Assembly (NCBI GenBank): GCA_027625915.1
Contig: JANTQA010000023.1
Coordinates: 7,998,001 to 8,062,000 of the forward strand
DNA: 64,000 nucleotides
Direction of reading: 5' to 3'
DNA from: Anaeramoeba flamelloides
Lineage: Eukaryota > Metamonada > Anaeramoebidae
The notes beneath the pieces are model-generated. The model was not told the origin of the DNA and made no database searches. It saw only the letters and a list, made by a program, of their open reading frames with translations. How positions within the stretch are numbered: the stretch's first letter is position 1; each line of letters starts with the position of its first letter. Of the stretch, positions 33,780-45,657 are shown piece after piece. The position numbers were made by a program, and so were the translations under genes.

Positions 33780-35280
33780 AAATTTGAGTATTGATGCTAA
33801 ATCTTTAAAATATGTTTCGAAATGTAGATTTTTTTCTTAAAATTGTTGGAGGTTTTATTTAATAAAAGATTTATTTTGAATTTATTAAGATCAAAATTTA
33901 GTGCTATTTTACTAATTAAAAATTTATATACATTTGAACTGACATGAATTTATGTGATTTGTATTTAATTATAAAACATAGTAATTTTAGGATTCTCAAC
34001 GATAAAGTATAATCCCATTAAATAACCAATTTTTTAAAATTTTATGATTTAGAGAATAATATAAACAAAATATTTGATCGAATTTTTTAGAGTAATTGGG
34101 CTAGTATTTAACAGAAGATTTATGATATATAATTTTAATATGAGCTAATTTATTAAAAAAAAAAATGATCTAAATATTTAGAAAACTTTTTTTATCAAGT
34201 TTTAACAGCAATTAATTGAACATTCCAAGAAATACAATTCATTATCAGTTAACTGACTTATTATTAGAGGTGAATTGTATCAGTAAATCTATTTTCGATT
34301 TGCCTCGGAAATTCCTCATTAAAATTTTATTATTAAATTTCATTTCATATAGAGTGAATATATACGCATCTAGATGCCAGTTAGTTGTGTAATTGAAAAG
34401 AATAGTAAAAATTTAAATATTTTATTTATTCTAATAATCATATAAGTTTCTTAATTTTTTATAGATCATTTTCTTTTATGAAGGAGAAATGTGTATTAAA
34501 AAACAAATTTTTTTTTTCGATCTTTTTCATTAATGAGAAGTTCGTTAACACGTTCTAGGAATATATCAAAACTTTGAATAAAATTGTTAATAAAGGTATA
34601 TACATATACCAATGGGAAGTTTAATATTAAAATTTTACCTTTATTTATTTTATATCAGATTAGTTCTCGGGTGACTAAAATATTTCTAAGAATCTTATTA
34701 GTAAAAAAGCCTGATAACATATAGTTGAACTCATTAATAAAAAATGATATTTATAATAATAAAGTAAAAAATAAATAATTTTTGAAGTATATAGATTGAG
34801 GACCAAACCTTTAAATTTGTCTTGAGTTGCAGATTTTTTTTCAACAGTTTGAAAACATCTTTCTTAAATTTGCAATGAATTTCGTATTAGCCGTTAAAAA
34901 AATAGATTATTTTTGAAAATTTAAATTAAAAACCAAATACGGAGTTTTGATCTAAAAATGTTCAAATATTGAGTACATTGATAAAACAGAACTCCTTTTA
35001 TAAAAAAAAAAAAATAACCAACATTTTGGTTTTTATATTAATTTTTATTGGGTAAATCTTGTTATTATAAAAGATAAAAAATAATTCTTTGATAAGGTTC
35101 TAATTATAAAATACTAAATACTAAAATATGGCAATTTTGGTTTTAATCTCTAAATTAATCCAATTTTTAACAAGAAGTAACAATTAAGATTTTCATATTT
35201 GTTGTGATTATGTATGTAATAATCTAATAATGTATTGTTCAATAATATTATATACAGCTTTTTGAATCATGGAGCACTGA
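33780..35280. repeat. Diverged copy of the 4560/42610 unclassified repeat family
   Basis: Contains the family's marker blocks: TATGTTTCGAAATGTAGATT near 33810, GTTTTTATATTAATTTTTATTG near 35030, and AATAATGTATTGTTCAATAA near 35225. A palindrome-containing segment AAGTGTAAATTACACTCTA at about 33387 also occurs at 5908, at the end of the first copy. Alignment is patchy; limits are approximate. Confidence 0.35.
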
Positions 35281-36956
35281 TACTATTCACAACCCATCTA
35301 CCCCCACCCCAATAACAACACAATTAATTATTTGTACACCATTGATGATTTTAATCCCTTAATTGTGAAATAATCAATCTTTATGAACACAAAACAAATA
35401 TTCAAGTAAAATAATTATATATATATATATGTTAATAAATTAAAAATAAAATTTGAAATAAAACAAAGATCACATTTTTTCAAGATTTTTTAACAAACCT
35501 TCTATCATAAAGAACTCCAAGATAAAAAAAAAACTATTTGGGAACATCGTATTAACAATTACTTTCTTTTTTCAATTGGATAAGCAAAGAAAAAAAATTC
35601 TTCGATTTCAAAATAAAAATAATAAAAAATTCCAAAATATTTTGAAGAAAACAATTCACTAACACACAATAATGCCAAACAACTTTAGATGATAATTAGT
35701 AAAAAAAAATTTTATTCATTTTTTTCCTTCTTTTTATCATTTAACCTCAACAATTACAAAATTTATCCAAATTATTCTCTATAACATTAATTCTTGCTAA
35801 TAATCAAAAAAACACTTCAATTTAAGAATACCTTCAGAATTTATTATTTGTAGTCTGTTCAATAACTCATGTTTTTGTCTTTTTTATCTTTCAAAAGGAT
35901 TTAAATTTGATTTGTAAAATTTTGTAAAAATAATAATTCTTTTTGGGTTCAACCTATTCAATGTAGGGAATAATGTTGAGTTTTTTTTTGCGTTTTGATG
36001 ATCTTTTGTACGTTTTGATCTAGTGTTTGAATTTTATCTAAATTTGAGTGTTTTATCTTTTAGAAAGGAAAACTTTTTAAAAAAGAGTTTCCAATTAAAT
36101 AATAAAATTGTTTGAAAAAAATTTTTTTCGATTTTTTTTTTATGTTTTTCTGATTATTTAAAAAAAGTTAATTTTTCAAAATAAAAACTCAATAAGGTAT
36201 GTCTTTAAAATAAAGTTCAGAATTTATTGACTAAACACAAAATACACAATTATTAATTAATTCGAAAAACAATAAACACTACTTTAACCAAAAAAAAAAC
36301 AAAAAACAATTTTTCCAACAGCTTTTCTATTTTTTTAAACAAAAAAATCACAAAACACAGGTTATTAAACTTACAATTGGATTTTTTCATTTAAACACAA
36401 TGCTAAGAATTGAACAGAAAAGTTAAATTCTCGTTATTTTATAAAGGATTTCTAAGATGAAATGATGAAAAATAATTTTTAAAAATTAAAAGTAAAAAAA
36501 TTAAAGATCAAATAAAATAATTTAAAAAACGAAATATTCAAAAGATTTTGTTATTCATTTTGGATCGGATACAATAAAATTTTTTATTACCAAGACTGAG
36601 TCACCAATATTGTTCTCATCTATTTCAAACAAAATTAACACAAGAGGATACTTTCACCAGAAATTCAAAATTTGATTTTGAAATGTAATCAAAGTGTTGT
36701 GTGTAATTATTCCAACAAAACTTTTAACAATCAATGATCAATTTTAAAAGAATATTTCTAATTTGGGTAGGATTAGAAAAGAATGTATTCTAAAGAAGGG
36801 TCAAAATAAACCAAAAGAGAGCTTTTTATTCGAGAATTATCATTATTTTATTTCCAAGTTACCATTTTTTCCAGAAATAATTTTATTATTTTTTACTTTT
36901 ATTCTCACAAGTATTTTCACTTATTTCCAGAACTTTGGCAATTGTATTAATTTTCA
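35281..36956. other. 5' flank of the G-alpha gene, nothing recognised
   Basis: AT-rich sequence with (TA)7 at 35418-35431. The promoter of the G-alpha gene should be at its right end. The 79-codon frame at 36763-37002 overlaps G-alpha exon 1 in another frame and is not real. Confidence 0.4.
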
Positions 36957-39900
36957 ATGGGAAACAAACACAAAAAACAACAAGCCAAAATGGAACGATT
37001 GAAATCGAAAAATATTGATAATTTCTTGGATAAAGACAACCAAGTACTAAATACAGTAAAACTATTGATCTTAGGTATATAATTTTTTCCATTCCTTTTC
37101 TTTTGGTTTTTGTTTCTTGAGGTATTCAATATGTATGTTGTTCGTCTGTTTTGATCTTTGATCTTCTTTCAAACAGTCTGAAAATTGTGTAATTTATGTT
37201 ATTTTTGGTGACTTTCGAACTCGTGATAAGCAAAAATGAACAAAATATTGCTTTATTTCTTCTGTCAAACTTGTGTTTTGATCCCTTTTAAAACATTTAG
37301 TTCTTCACTTTTTTCGAATAATCTTAAAAATATTTGTTTTTTAAAAAAAAAATAATTTCAACTGTTCGTAAATCCCTAATTATGATACCATTAACTTCAT
37401 ATTTTGATAACCATTTCTGTTATATTTTTTGTTCGTGTGTCATTTGAATTATTTCAAGAATAATATGTGTTCATTTTTTCAAAATTTGATTTTTTTATAT
37501 TTAAGGGACTAATCTCTATTAAATTTTTAAACCAAAATTTATACGAGATTGAGAAAATTTTTTTGCCAATTACTTGGACTTGAAAAACACTGTTCATTTT
37601 CAAGAGTAAACATATTTCTAAAGAAGGGATCTTTATTTAGAAATTGGTCAAAAAAAATAAAAGAGACTAGTCCCTTAATATAAAAGGAAAATTTGTTTAA
37701 AAAAAATTTGTCGAAACATATGTACTTAAATATTTTAAGCAAGACTAAAGAGACTGTTAATTGAACAATAAAAAGATCAAAAATTTCATTCAACTTTCCA
37801 AAAAAATCACACCTCTCAAGAATCAATATAAATCATCAAAGTTCCCAATTCTAAAAAGGCAAATTAATAATTTAAGCTTGTTTTCAGGAATTAAAATTTT
37901 GAAAAGTACGATGATGATTAAAATCTTTATTTTAGGAAGCTGAATGAAAATTTTGTTACATTTATTTTACAACAAATAGTATATTTAAAACTATGAACAC
38001 AAAGAAAAAGGCCTAAATACTTTAAAAAATATCTACAATAGGGAGTGACAACTTCAATATAATTGTTGGGTGATTAATTTTGAAAAATTAAAGACAGTTT
38101 CACTTTTAAGAAACAAACTTTGAAGGAAATTTAAGGCACAAAAAAAAAAATTCAATTAAGACACAAAATTTGGATTCTAGTAAAATAATTTGTTACATAA
38201 AAAATCCCAAAAAATATGCTTTAATTTGAGATTTTTTTGTGTCTTGAATTTTGATGATATATTGTGCCTTAAAAATGAAACTGACTGTATTAAATTTTTT
38301 GGAATTTTTCTTTTGTTCTGAAAAAACCCTATATTTTTGCTTACAAATTTGATCTGAAATAAACGTTAAAAATATTATTATTCTTGTGAAGAGAATGAAT
38401 TCAAATCAATAAGAATAAAATTAGACATTCTTTTAGAAGACAACACCTCGCTCCTGGGTTTTCAGCATTTATTCTCAAAATCTGAAATGATCAAAAATTT
38501 GGTTTTTTACTCAATTTTTTTCAAACTTTTTTACAAAAATATGTTGATGAAAAGTTTTATCAAGTGTTACCTAAACTGATTAAAGTGCACGAACTAGAGA
38601 GTTTGGATTACCACCCCACAATTTTTAGTACACACTTTTTCAAAACAGCTGTCTCATATAATAATTACTTCATTTAAAGAGGAATTTAATTTCAAAACAT
38701 CCAGATTAGTTTTAGATTTAAAGGGTTACACGGGAGATTTGAAATTTATTTTTTTCTCCATTTTAATCGAGGTTTCAAGGATGATAAACCTCAAAAAATT
38801 TTTATTCAGTCAGATCTAAGAACGTAAAAATAACATCTTTTTAAGAAAAATTTCAGAATTTTGTCAGCCTCTTATCTCGAAATGAAAAAGAAGGTTACAA
38901 AAAATCTACTTTTTGAGACAATTTCTGAGGCGAAAATTAAGAATGTTTACACATTGTTGAAAATATTCAATATTTTTTTTTTGGGGGGGATGTAGCCATT
39001 GCATCAGAGGGCTTTAAATTTTGTATTCAAGGCCCAAAATGGAGAAGATTGAAATTTTTTGATTGATAATCAATATGTCTTTGTTATTTCTTAAACAAAG
39101 ACAAATCTATTAAAAGGCACGGGAAAGTATTTGGTATTGAATAAAATTTACCAAAATCACCATTTCCTCAAAAAAGAAAGATTATTCTATATCAACCTTA
39201 TAATTTTTGTTTATATAAAAAAAAAAACTTGCTAATTTTTTCCAATTATTTTTTTCAAAAAAACTTTGAATACAAAATCCCACAACCTTTCCAACAAAGA
39301 GCCCTCAATACAATTTGTCTTGAAACGAACAATTGGGTTTTTAGAGAAATAATATAAATAAAAAAAAAAATGTGAAACCAAAATAAACCAAATATTTTGA
39401 GTATATGATAGAGGATGTTCTGTTCAAAAAAATAAATAGAGTAATAGTATTCTCAAAAGTGTTGTTGGAAACTTCAATTCAAGAAAAAATAAACAGAACC
39501 AAAACCATAAAAAAACCACTGTTATCTTTGGAATAAATGATAAAAGATTATAACTAGTTTCAGCTTTAAAACACAAACTTTGAACGAAATTTAGGTCACA
39601 AAAAAATCTCAAATTAAGGAACAAAAAAATCTCAAATTAAGGCACATTTTTTGGAATTTTTTATGTAACAAATTATTTTACTAGAATCCAAATTATTTTG
39701 CATTAATTTGAAATTTTTTTGTGACTTAAATTTCGTTGAAAGTTTGTGCCTAAAAGTGGAACTGTCTGTATCACTTCATTTTCATTTTCCCTTTTCAAAT
39801 AGATCACAAATCACAGCCTACTTCTTTCTGAACTTAATTTAGTCCAAGATGAAATATAAGGAAAATAAAGTGATAATCTTTTCCCATTTATTAATCAAAT

Positions 39901-42900
39901 ACATGCAAGAAAAAATTACAATTTCTTGATAAGAATTAATGTGATTTGTGGAGACAATGGAATACTTCAAGTCACTTAATGATAAAAACTCATAGACATG
40001 TGATCTTTTAAAAGTTAGATTTATTTATTGAGATGGTGTTTGAAAATCGTGATTATTTTTCTTTTTCATTTTTACGTTTCTTAATAAGGGTGTTTCAGGT
40101 TTTACCGTATGTAAAAATTTCTTGTTAATTTATTATTTAAAAAATGACACATAACATGATTTTTTTGATCCATATTGGAGAATATTTTTCTGAAACTTAT
40201 TTTTACAATTTAAATGATATTGGATCAAACCGTCTTGGTACAACTTTGTAAATTGCAAAAAGTAATCCTTAATTTAGGAAAATGAAAAAAAAAAAACCTT
40301 CAGTTCATAAAGTGGTGATAAATTGTTTAAAATTTACTCAACTATCTCCTCAATGATTTTAGTGATATCTTTGAGAAATAATCTTAAAATTAAATAAAAT
40401 TTCACTAACTATTTAAAAAAATTAAATAAATTATAATTATTATTTTATACTTAAGGTACTGGAGAATCTGGTAAATCGACATTTTTAAAGCAGTTAATGC
40501 TCTTATATAAAGGTGGGTTTACAAAAAAATATTTTGAAACTTATAAAAAGGCCATAAAAATAAATCTGATGATTCATATGAAGATCATGATTAAAGCAAT
40601 TGAAGATTTAGATATTGACGTGAAGGAAGATACACAATCTATAATTTCAAAATTTGCTAATAAATCCTATTTTTCAATTAAAGATCTTACCCCTCAAGTT
40701 GTCAAACAGATCAAAGTTATGTGGTCAGACCCTGGATTCAAAGAAGCCTATAATAGGAGGGTGGAATTTCAACTTCCGGACACAGTTGATTAGTATGTCA
40801 AATCCTTATAATTATATCTTTCTTTTTCGTATTCGTTCATTTGTTAATTATTCTTTTAATCTTTTCCAATAATTTAGTTATTTTGATAATTGTGAAAGAA
40901 TTGCAGAAAAGGATTACATACCTTCAGAGAAGGATATTTTATTGTGCCGTATTCCAACAACAGGGGTTAACACTTTAAATTTTCAAATTGGGAATTTGCC
41001 TTGGGAGTATTTCATTTCACTTTTTATTACTTTCTTAATTTTTTTTTTTTTTTTTCTCTTCGTCGAATTTAATATTTATTTACAAATTAATATAAAAATA
41101 TAAATTTAAATACAAATATAATTTTTATAATAGAGTAATAGATGTTGGTGGGCAAAGATCAGAAAGAAGAAAATGGATTCACCAATTCGAAGATATTTCT
41201 CTAATTTTATATGTATGTCCTCGTATTAATTTCGTTTTCTTTTTTTATTGTTAATATTCAAAATCTGCAAATATTGTTAAAATGGAACAATAAATGTCGA
41301 ATATTAAGATAAAGTATTCTACTTAAATAAAAATCATAGGATTATAAAAAATATCTTTAAAAAGGGGAAAACTTTAATTAGATCAAACAAATGATGAATT
41401 ATGGAAACTTTTATATTTCACTTTTGATAAATAAATTGACCATTTTCAGGAGAGGGAAAATCCTTAATACTAGATCAAAAACTTAGTCCTTTCAAAAGAA
41501 AAGTTGAACAATAATTATTGAGTTTTTGAGAAAAAAAGAATTTGTATAAAATTCTAAACTCTTTTTCAAATAAAAGGGCACAAAAAATTTTAAGAATTAT
41601 TCATAAATGAATCAAATTAATTGTAGTATCATTCAAAAATCTAAGAAACGCTTTAAAACATTAAAAAAACACTCAACTGAATCTTTAAAACTCATTAAAA
41701 CAAAACAATAAAAATTAAAATTCAATATTTTAAAAATTGGTGTGCCCTTTTATTTGAAATGAGAAATCTCGTTTTGTAAATTGTAATGAAAAAAATTATA
41801 AACCCAATAAAAACCTTTGAACAAGGCGAATTGGGAAAAAGTTCTCAACATTTTATTGATAATTCTTTACACATCAAACTTTTGTTCTTTAAAGTCTCAT
41901 ATTCAATATAAAGCCGCAATTCATCTTGTTCTTTTGTTTGAATTGTTTTTTTCTTTATTTCTCTTTTCTTTGTTCCATACATCAATCCAATAATGGTCTT
42001 TCTTAATTCCTATTTCTAGCTCATTCGAAATCAAACTTAAACTGTTTCCATTTATACACTGGTAGATTATTTCCAAATTGGTTTCTTCTTATCTGTGCTT
42101 TTTCATTTTCCAACTGTTCAATATCCAAAAATAAAAAAAGCAAAAAATGAAAAAATGAATAATTAAAATGAAAATCACCAATAAGTAATTATCTTATAAA
42201 CAATCAAATTCGATGGTATTGACGATTTGAGAGGTGTGCCCTTTTGTTTGAAAAATAGTTTATTATAAATTCATAAAAAATTTTCTTTTCAAAAAAGTTG
42301 AACAACTTTTTTTTTTTTGTAGTACTTTTTAGATTTTATTATTTCATAAATACCTTAAGCGCCAACTTTCAAAGTTTTTCGAATGGAACAAGTTCAGTTA
42401 AGATATACTAATCATCAATTCAAGCAGAGAAGATATTATCAAATAAATCATTGAGAAGATGTGTTTTGTACAATTTTTTTTATCTTTTCTAAAAAGCCAT
42501 AATCATTCTTCTCAAGTAAAGTAAACTAAACAATAGGAATATTTCCCAACCAAAGCAAATTATGTTTTTTTTTTGTATTGTTTTTTTTTTTTGAATTGTT
42601 ATTGAAAGGATCATTTCATAAATAAGGACGGTCTGAGTAACAGATAGCTGGGTGTAAGATTAAGGTATTATTGTCTAATAAAGAAAAGTCTAAAATTAAA
42701 GTGTGATGCAATTAATTGTAAATAATATTAGTGCTACAGGGTAGAAATTTCTTGAAAGACTTCATTAATAAAATAGTTTAAAAAGTTGATCACATTAATG
42801 AAAAATTATCCATATATTAGTAAAAAAGGCCAAAAATTTGAGAAAAAAAGTTACACTTCAGAATAAATTTCAAGGCTGAGTCATTACTCTGAAGACATTA

Positions 42901-43333
42901 AAGTTTGAAAAATATTTTTCTAAAATTTCCTTGAAATATAGATTATTTACTAAAAAAAAATTATATTTTGTTAAGAAAATCCAATAACGAACTCAAAGAT
43001 TATTTTGACAACTTGTTTCCAAGAATTAGCAATTTATTGAAAAAAAAAAAACAACTAACTTTATTGAAAGGTCGCAAAATTGATCAATCTTTAGTGTTTT
43101 TATGTTGATAATTATTGCCTAAATCTTGAAATTGAAAAAATATTAACTTTAAAAGGTTCTAAATATTGATTTTAAAATAATGGAATATATTTATTTTGAG
43201 TTTCTATTTTTTATATTTGAGAAAATACAAAATTTTAAAAAAATTTACAAAATGAAAAATTTTAATCAACTATCCCGAAAAAATTTGTTATATATATTAT
43301 TAAACAATAAATTGTTGAATTTTTTACTAAGCG

Positions 43334-43416
<83 letters not shown>

Positions 43417-44449
43417 ATTAATACAATTTAATTTCAGTTACATACGCTTTTATTGTAGGTAAACATGTGGTGAATGGTCATCTTAATTCAAAAAAACTAT
43501 TTGCTTCCACGATTATTCAATTCTTAATCATTGATTTTCAGTCTTCTAATTGTTTGATATGTTGAATATCAGTACACTTAGAAAATTCTAGAAAAGAATT
43601 TATATGGTTATTTTTAATTTTTTTCTAATAACAAACCATGTTATTGAGTTAAAAGGGAAAATATAATAAACTTTGTCTTTTTTTGTTCTTAATATTTTTT
43701 CAAATAAATTAATCATAAAATAAAATAATATCATTCAGGTAAATAGAAATATAAAAGTTACATTGAATTTTTCTTTTTGTGGTGTAATGAATAATCATTT
43801 GAAATTAAAATAAAAAATTTATTAATGTGTTAATAATACTATTTTTTTGTATTTTTAATAACTTTTATTTTATTTAACTTTTTTTCTGAGGAATTATAAA
43901 AAACAACACCAAGTTGTTGATTTATCTCTTGTAGGCGGTTTCTTAAATCATTGAAAGGGAAATTTCCAACTAGTCAACAATATTTGTTTTTTTTTTTATA
44001 AAATTGTTTTTTTCAAAAGTTCATATTTCAAATTGAAAATAAAATTTAACGAACAAAACTTTATATTTGAATATTTTTATTAATTAAATATAGGTTATTG
44101 CTTCCTCAGAATATGATCAGAATTTATATGAAGATGAATCCGTAAATCGAATGCATGAATCATTAAATTTGTTCAAAGAAACAGTTAATAATAATTATTT
44201 TAAAAATAAAAATTGTATAGTCTTATTTAATAAAATTGACTTATTAAAAGAAAAAATTGAAAAAATCGATCTAAAGGCTTGTTTTCCAAAATATAAAGGG
44301 GGTATGAATTATGAAGAGGCAGCTAAATATATACAAATGAAATTTTTAAAGGCTGGTAAAAATTGTTCAAGATCAATTTTTTCTCATTTTACCTGTGCTA
44401 CAGATACGGTACTATACTTAATTTTTATTTTTTTTTTTATTTTTTTTTT

Positions 44450-44482
<33 letters not shown>

Positions 44483-44649
44483 TTTTATTTTTTGGTTTGT
44501 ATTTAAATTCTCGTCCGATTTTTCATGGTATTTACAATAAACAACAATCATCCTCTTTATTATTATTATAGGAAAATTCAAGGGGTGTTTTTGATGCAGT
44601 AACTTCGACAATATTAGAAGAACAATTAAAAAGTGGGGGTTATATTTAA
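36957..44649 (+). CDS. Heterotrimeric G-protein alpha subunit, six exons
   Basis: Exons 36957-37074, 40456-40792, 40878-41006, 41134-41212, 44094-44408 and 44572-44649 join in frame to 351 residues plus TAA, the usual length. Donors GTATAT, GTATGT, GTATTT, GTATGT, GTACTA; acceptors all AG. The first junction falls inside the first Gly of the P-loop: exon 1 encodes MGNKHKKQQ to KLLILG, exon 2 continues [14 protein letters not shown] (GTGESGKS, 40-47). Arg176 in RIPTTG (switch I), [13 protein letters not shown] with Gln202 (switch II), FNKID (266-270) and TCATDT (321-326) are all intact, so it should bind and hydrolyse GTP at the inner membrane face with G-beta-gamma and a receptor. Gly2 permits N-myristoylation, but Lys6 is not ideal and there is no Cys3. 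The C-terminus (SGGYI) lacks Cys at -4, so pertussis-toxin modification is not expected. Confidence 0.95.
37760..37979. mobile_element. Fold-back MITE, copy 2 of 2 (with 17559-17775)
   Basis: Left arm TTTCATTCAACTTTCCAAAA, right arm AGGAAGCTGAATGAAAATTT followed by ATTTATTTTACAACAAAT. Aligns along its length with 17559-17775. Located in G-alpha intron 1. Confidence 0.75.
38091..38287. mobile_element. Fold-back MITE family F, copy 2 of 4
   Basis: TA-flanked (TA at 38089-38090 and 38288-38289), 197 bp, almost entirely palindromic: left AAGACAGTTTCACTTTTAAG and right ATTGTGCCTTAAAAATGAAA then CTGACTG; inner arms carry GGCACAAA / TTTGTGTCTT and AAATTTGGATTCTAGTAAAA. TA target and CAGWCAGTTTC-like end suggest Tc1/mariner. 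Located in G-alpha intron 1. Confidence 0.8.
38850..40110 (+). repeat. Unclassified long interspersed repeat, copy 2, interrupted by a MITE
   Basis: Aligns in ordered blocks with 13030-14190 in the same orientation. The family F element at 39553-39768 interrupts it, so this repeat was in place before that insertion. A pyrimidine/purine-neutral GGGGGGG run at 38984-38990 is not shared with copy 1. Confidence 0.6.
39553..39768. mobile_element. Fold-back MITE family F, copy 3 of 4
   Basis: TA at 39551-39552 and 39769-39770; 216 bp. Left ACTAGTTTCAGCTTTAAAAC, right GTTTGTGCCTAAAAGTGGAA then CTGTCTG. The left arm carries a short internal duplication of AAAAAAATCTCAAATTAAGG. Nested in the long repeat at 38850-40110. 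Confidence 0.8.
41557..42260 (-). mobile_element. Mariner-like element relic, copy E2, keeping the transposase DNA-binding part
   Basis: Left end TA-AACTCTTTTTCAAATAAAAG then GGCACA; right end GGTGTGCCCTTTTGTTTGAA then AAATAGTT-TA; TA on both sides, 704 bp. The minus strand at about 42083-41955 reads [40 protein letters not shown], a helix-turn-helix of Tc1/mariner type (G-x-S-x2-x-I-S-x-E-L); then in another frame [19 protein letters not shown] and MCKELSIK, followed by a stop. The catalytic half is absent. An inverted third terminus lies inside at 41739-41763. Confidence 0.8.
42610..43470 (+). repeat. Unclassified interspersed repeat, copy in G-alpha intron 4
   Basis: Shares marker blocks in order with 4560-5910 (AAAGTCTAAAATTAAA, TTTGAAAAATATTTTTC, TTTTTATGTTGATAATTATT) and, at its right end, with 7100-7290 (TTGTAGGTAAACATGTGGTG versus TTATAGGTAAATGTATGGTG). 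Interrupted by the microsatellite at 43335-43415. Confidence 0.45.
43335..43415. repeat. Compound microsatellite (TA)~19-(GA)~20
   Basis: An uninterrupted TA run of about 40 bp is followed immediately by an uninterrupted GA run of about 41 bp. It is the longest dinucleotide tract in the window and lies in G-alpha intron 4. Confidence 0.95.
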
Positions 44650-44960
44650 AATAGAACAAAGGTCAATAAATATTTTTTTAATATTTGTTTTTTTATCAAT
44701 TTGTTACCATTATCTTCTGATATATTTGTTAAAAGATGTTTATATTTTCCTTTTAAATTTTTTACGGTTATCAATTTGAAAAGATTTTATAGGAAATTGT
44801 TATTCTAATAATAAATATTTTAATAAATAAATAAAAAAAATTCATATTGTTAACTTTTTTGGGTTTTAATTATTTCTTTTTTTATTTGGTGAACAAAATA
44901 AAAAATAGTTTTTTATTTATTTTTTTTTGACAATCAGTTTTTTTTTTTTATTAAAAAGTA
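44650..44960. other. 3' flank of the G-alpha gene
   Basis: AT-rich; AATAAA occurs at about 44665, shortly after the G-alpha stop, and may serve as polyadenylation signal. Nothing else recognised. Confidence 0.35.
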
Positions 44961-45491
44961 AACAAAATTCCAAAAATTTGGACACAGTTTAAACAGTTGA
45001 AAATATAACAATACAACACTTTAAATTCAATTTAGAAATAATTTTGATTTACAATTTATTTCATTTTTTGTCGTTTTTGTTTTGTTTTCATTTCTATTTT
45101 TTTGTAGTTACGTAATCTGTTTGGTTAGATCAGGAAAACTTTTTCCATATTATTGATAGAAGGTTAGTGTTCAGATTGTTAAATAGAAAAATCACATACA
45201 ATTGGTTAATGGTTTCTTATAATTTAATCGATCAACAATTGTTGATGAAATTTGAAAAAAAAACTCAACAAATTTTTTTTCAGCTTTTTTTATCTTTTTG
45301 GATCCATTTATTTTTATTTTTTTCGTTTTATATTTTTTTCTTTTATTTGGATGAAAATGATTATTTATAAAAACATAAATACTCGGTAACTTAAATATGG
45401 TTTTATATTAAGTTTGGAAAAAATACAATAAATTGGGTTTTTTTTTTTTTGCCAATTTTTGATTTTGGGTGTGTCCAAATTTTTAGAATGG
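44961..45491 (-). mobile_element. Non-autonomous Tc1/mariner-type element, family A, copy 2
   Basis: TA-AACAAAATTCCAAAAATTTG at the left and GTGTGTCCAAATTTTTAGAA then TGG-TA at the right, 531 bp. Its reverse complement aligns along the full length with 5926-6460. The right end abuts a (TA)n run (45492-45514), beyond which a second partial copy begins. Confidence 0.8.
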
Positions 45492-45514
45492 TATATATAT
45501 ATATATATATATAT
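45492..45514. repeat. (TA)n microsatellite between two family A copies
   Basis: A TA run of 11-12 units that starts exactly at the TA target duplication of the element at 44961-45491. Confidence 0.9.
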
Positions 45515-45657
45515 TGGATGAAAAAAATTACTTATAAAAACATTAATACTGGTTAATATAAATGTTTTTTTATATTAGGTTTGTAAAAATAATATAAATT
45601 GAGTTTTATTTTGCCTATTTTGGATTTTTGGTGTGTCCAAATTTTTTGAATAGGGTC
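45515..45657 (-). mobile_element. Family A element, partial copy (one end only)
   Basis: The reverse complement begins TA-GACCCTATTCAAAAAATTTGG, then ACACACC, and follows the first 150 bp of the element at 5926-6460 (shared CCAGTATTAATGTTTTTA block) before stopping at the (TA)n run. Confidence 0.75.

Larger units (their letters stand above)
37075..40455 (+). other. G-alpha intron 1 (3381 nt), packed with transposon remains
   Basis: Begins GTATAT after ...CTATTGATCTTAG and ends ACTTAAG before GTACTGGAGAATCTGG. It holds a fold-back MITE (37760-37979), a family F MITE (38091-38287) and a copy of the long unclassified repeat (38850-40110) that is itself interrupted by another family F MITE (39553-39768). 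No independent gene is seen inside. Confidence 0.85.
41213..44093 (+). other. G-alpha intron 4 (2881 nt) carrying a mariner relic and a (TA)n(GA)n tract
   Basis: Begins GTATGTCCTC directly after the codon for Tyr221 and ends TAAATATAG before GTTATTGCTTCC. It contains the mariner relic at 41557-42260, a copy of the unclassified repeat family (42610-43470) and the microsatellite at 43335-43415. Confidence 0.9.

Noticed and set aside
36763-37002. 79-codon plus frame before the G-alpha gene
   Set aside because: Overlaps real exon 1 in another frame; the exon 1 frame is proven by its in-frame join to the P-loop exon.
40497-40793. G-alpha exon 2 read as a stand-alone 98-residue protein
   Set aside because: It is an internal exon; the P-loop lies upstream of its first Met and the frame continues after an 85-nt intron.
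45167-45370. 67-codon plus frame
   Set aside because: Lies inside the family A element and is not conserved in the other copy.
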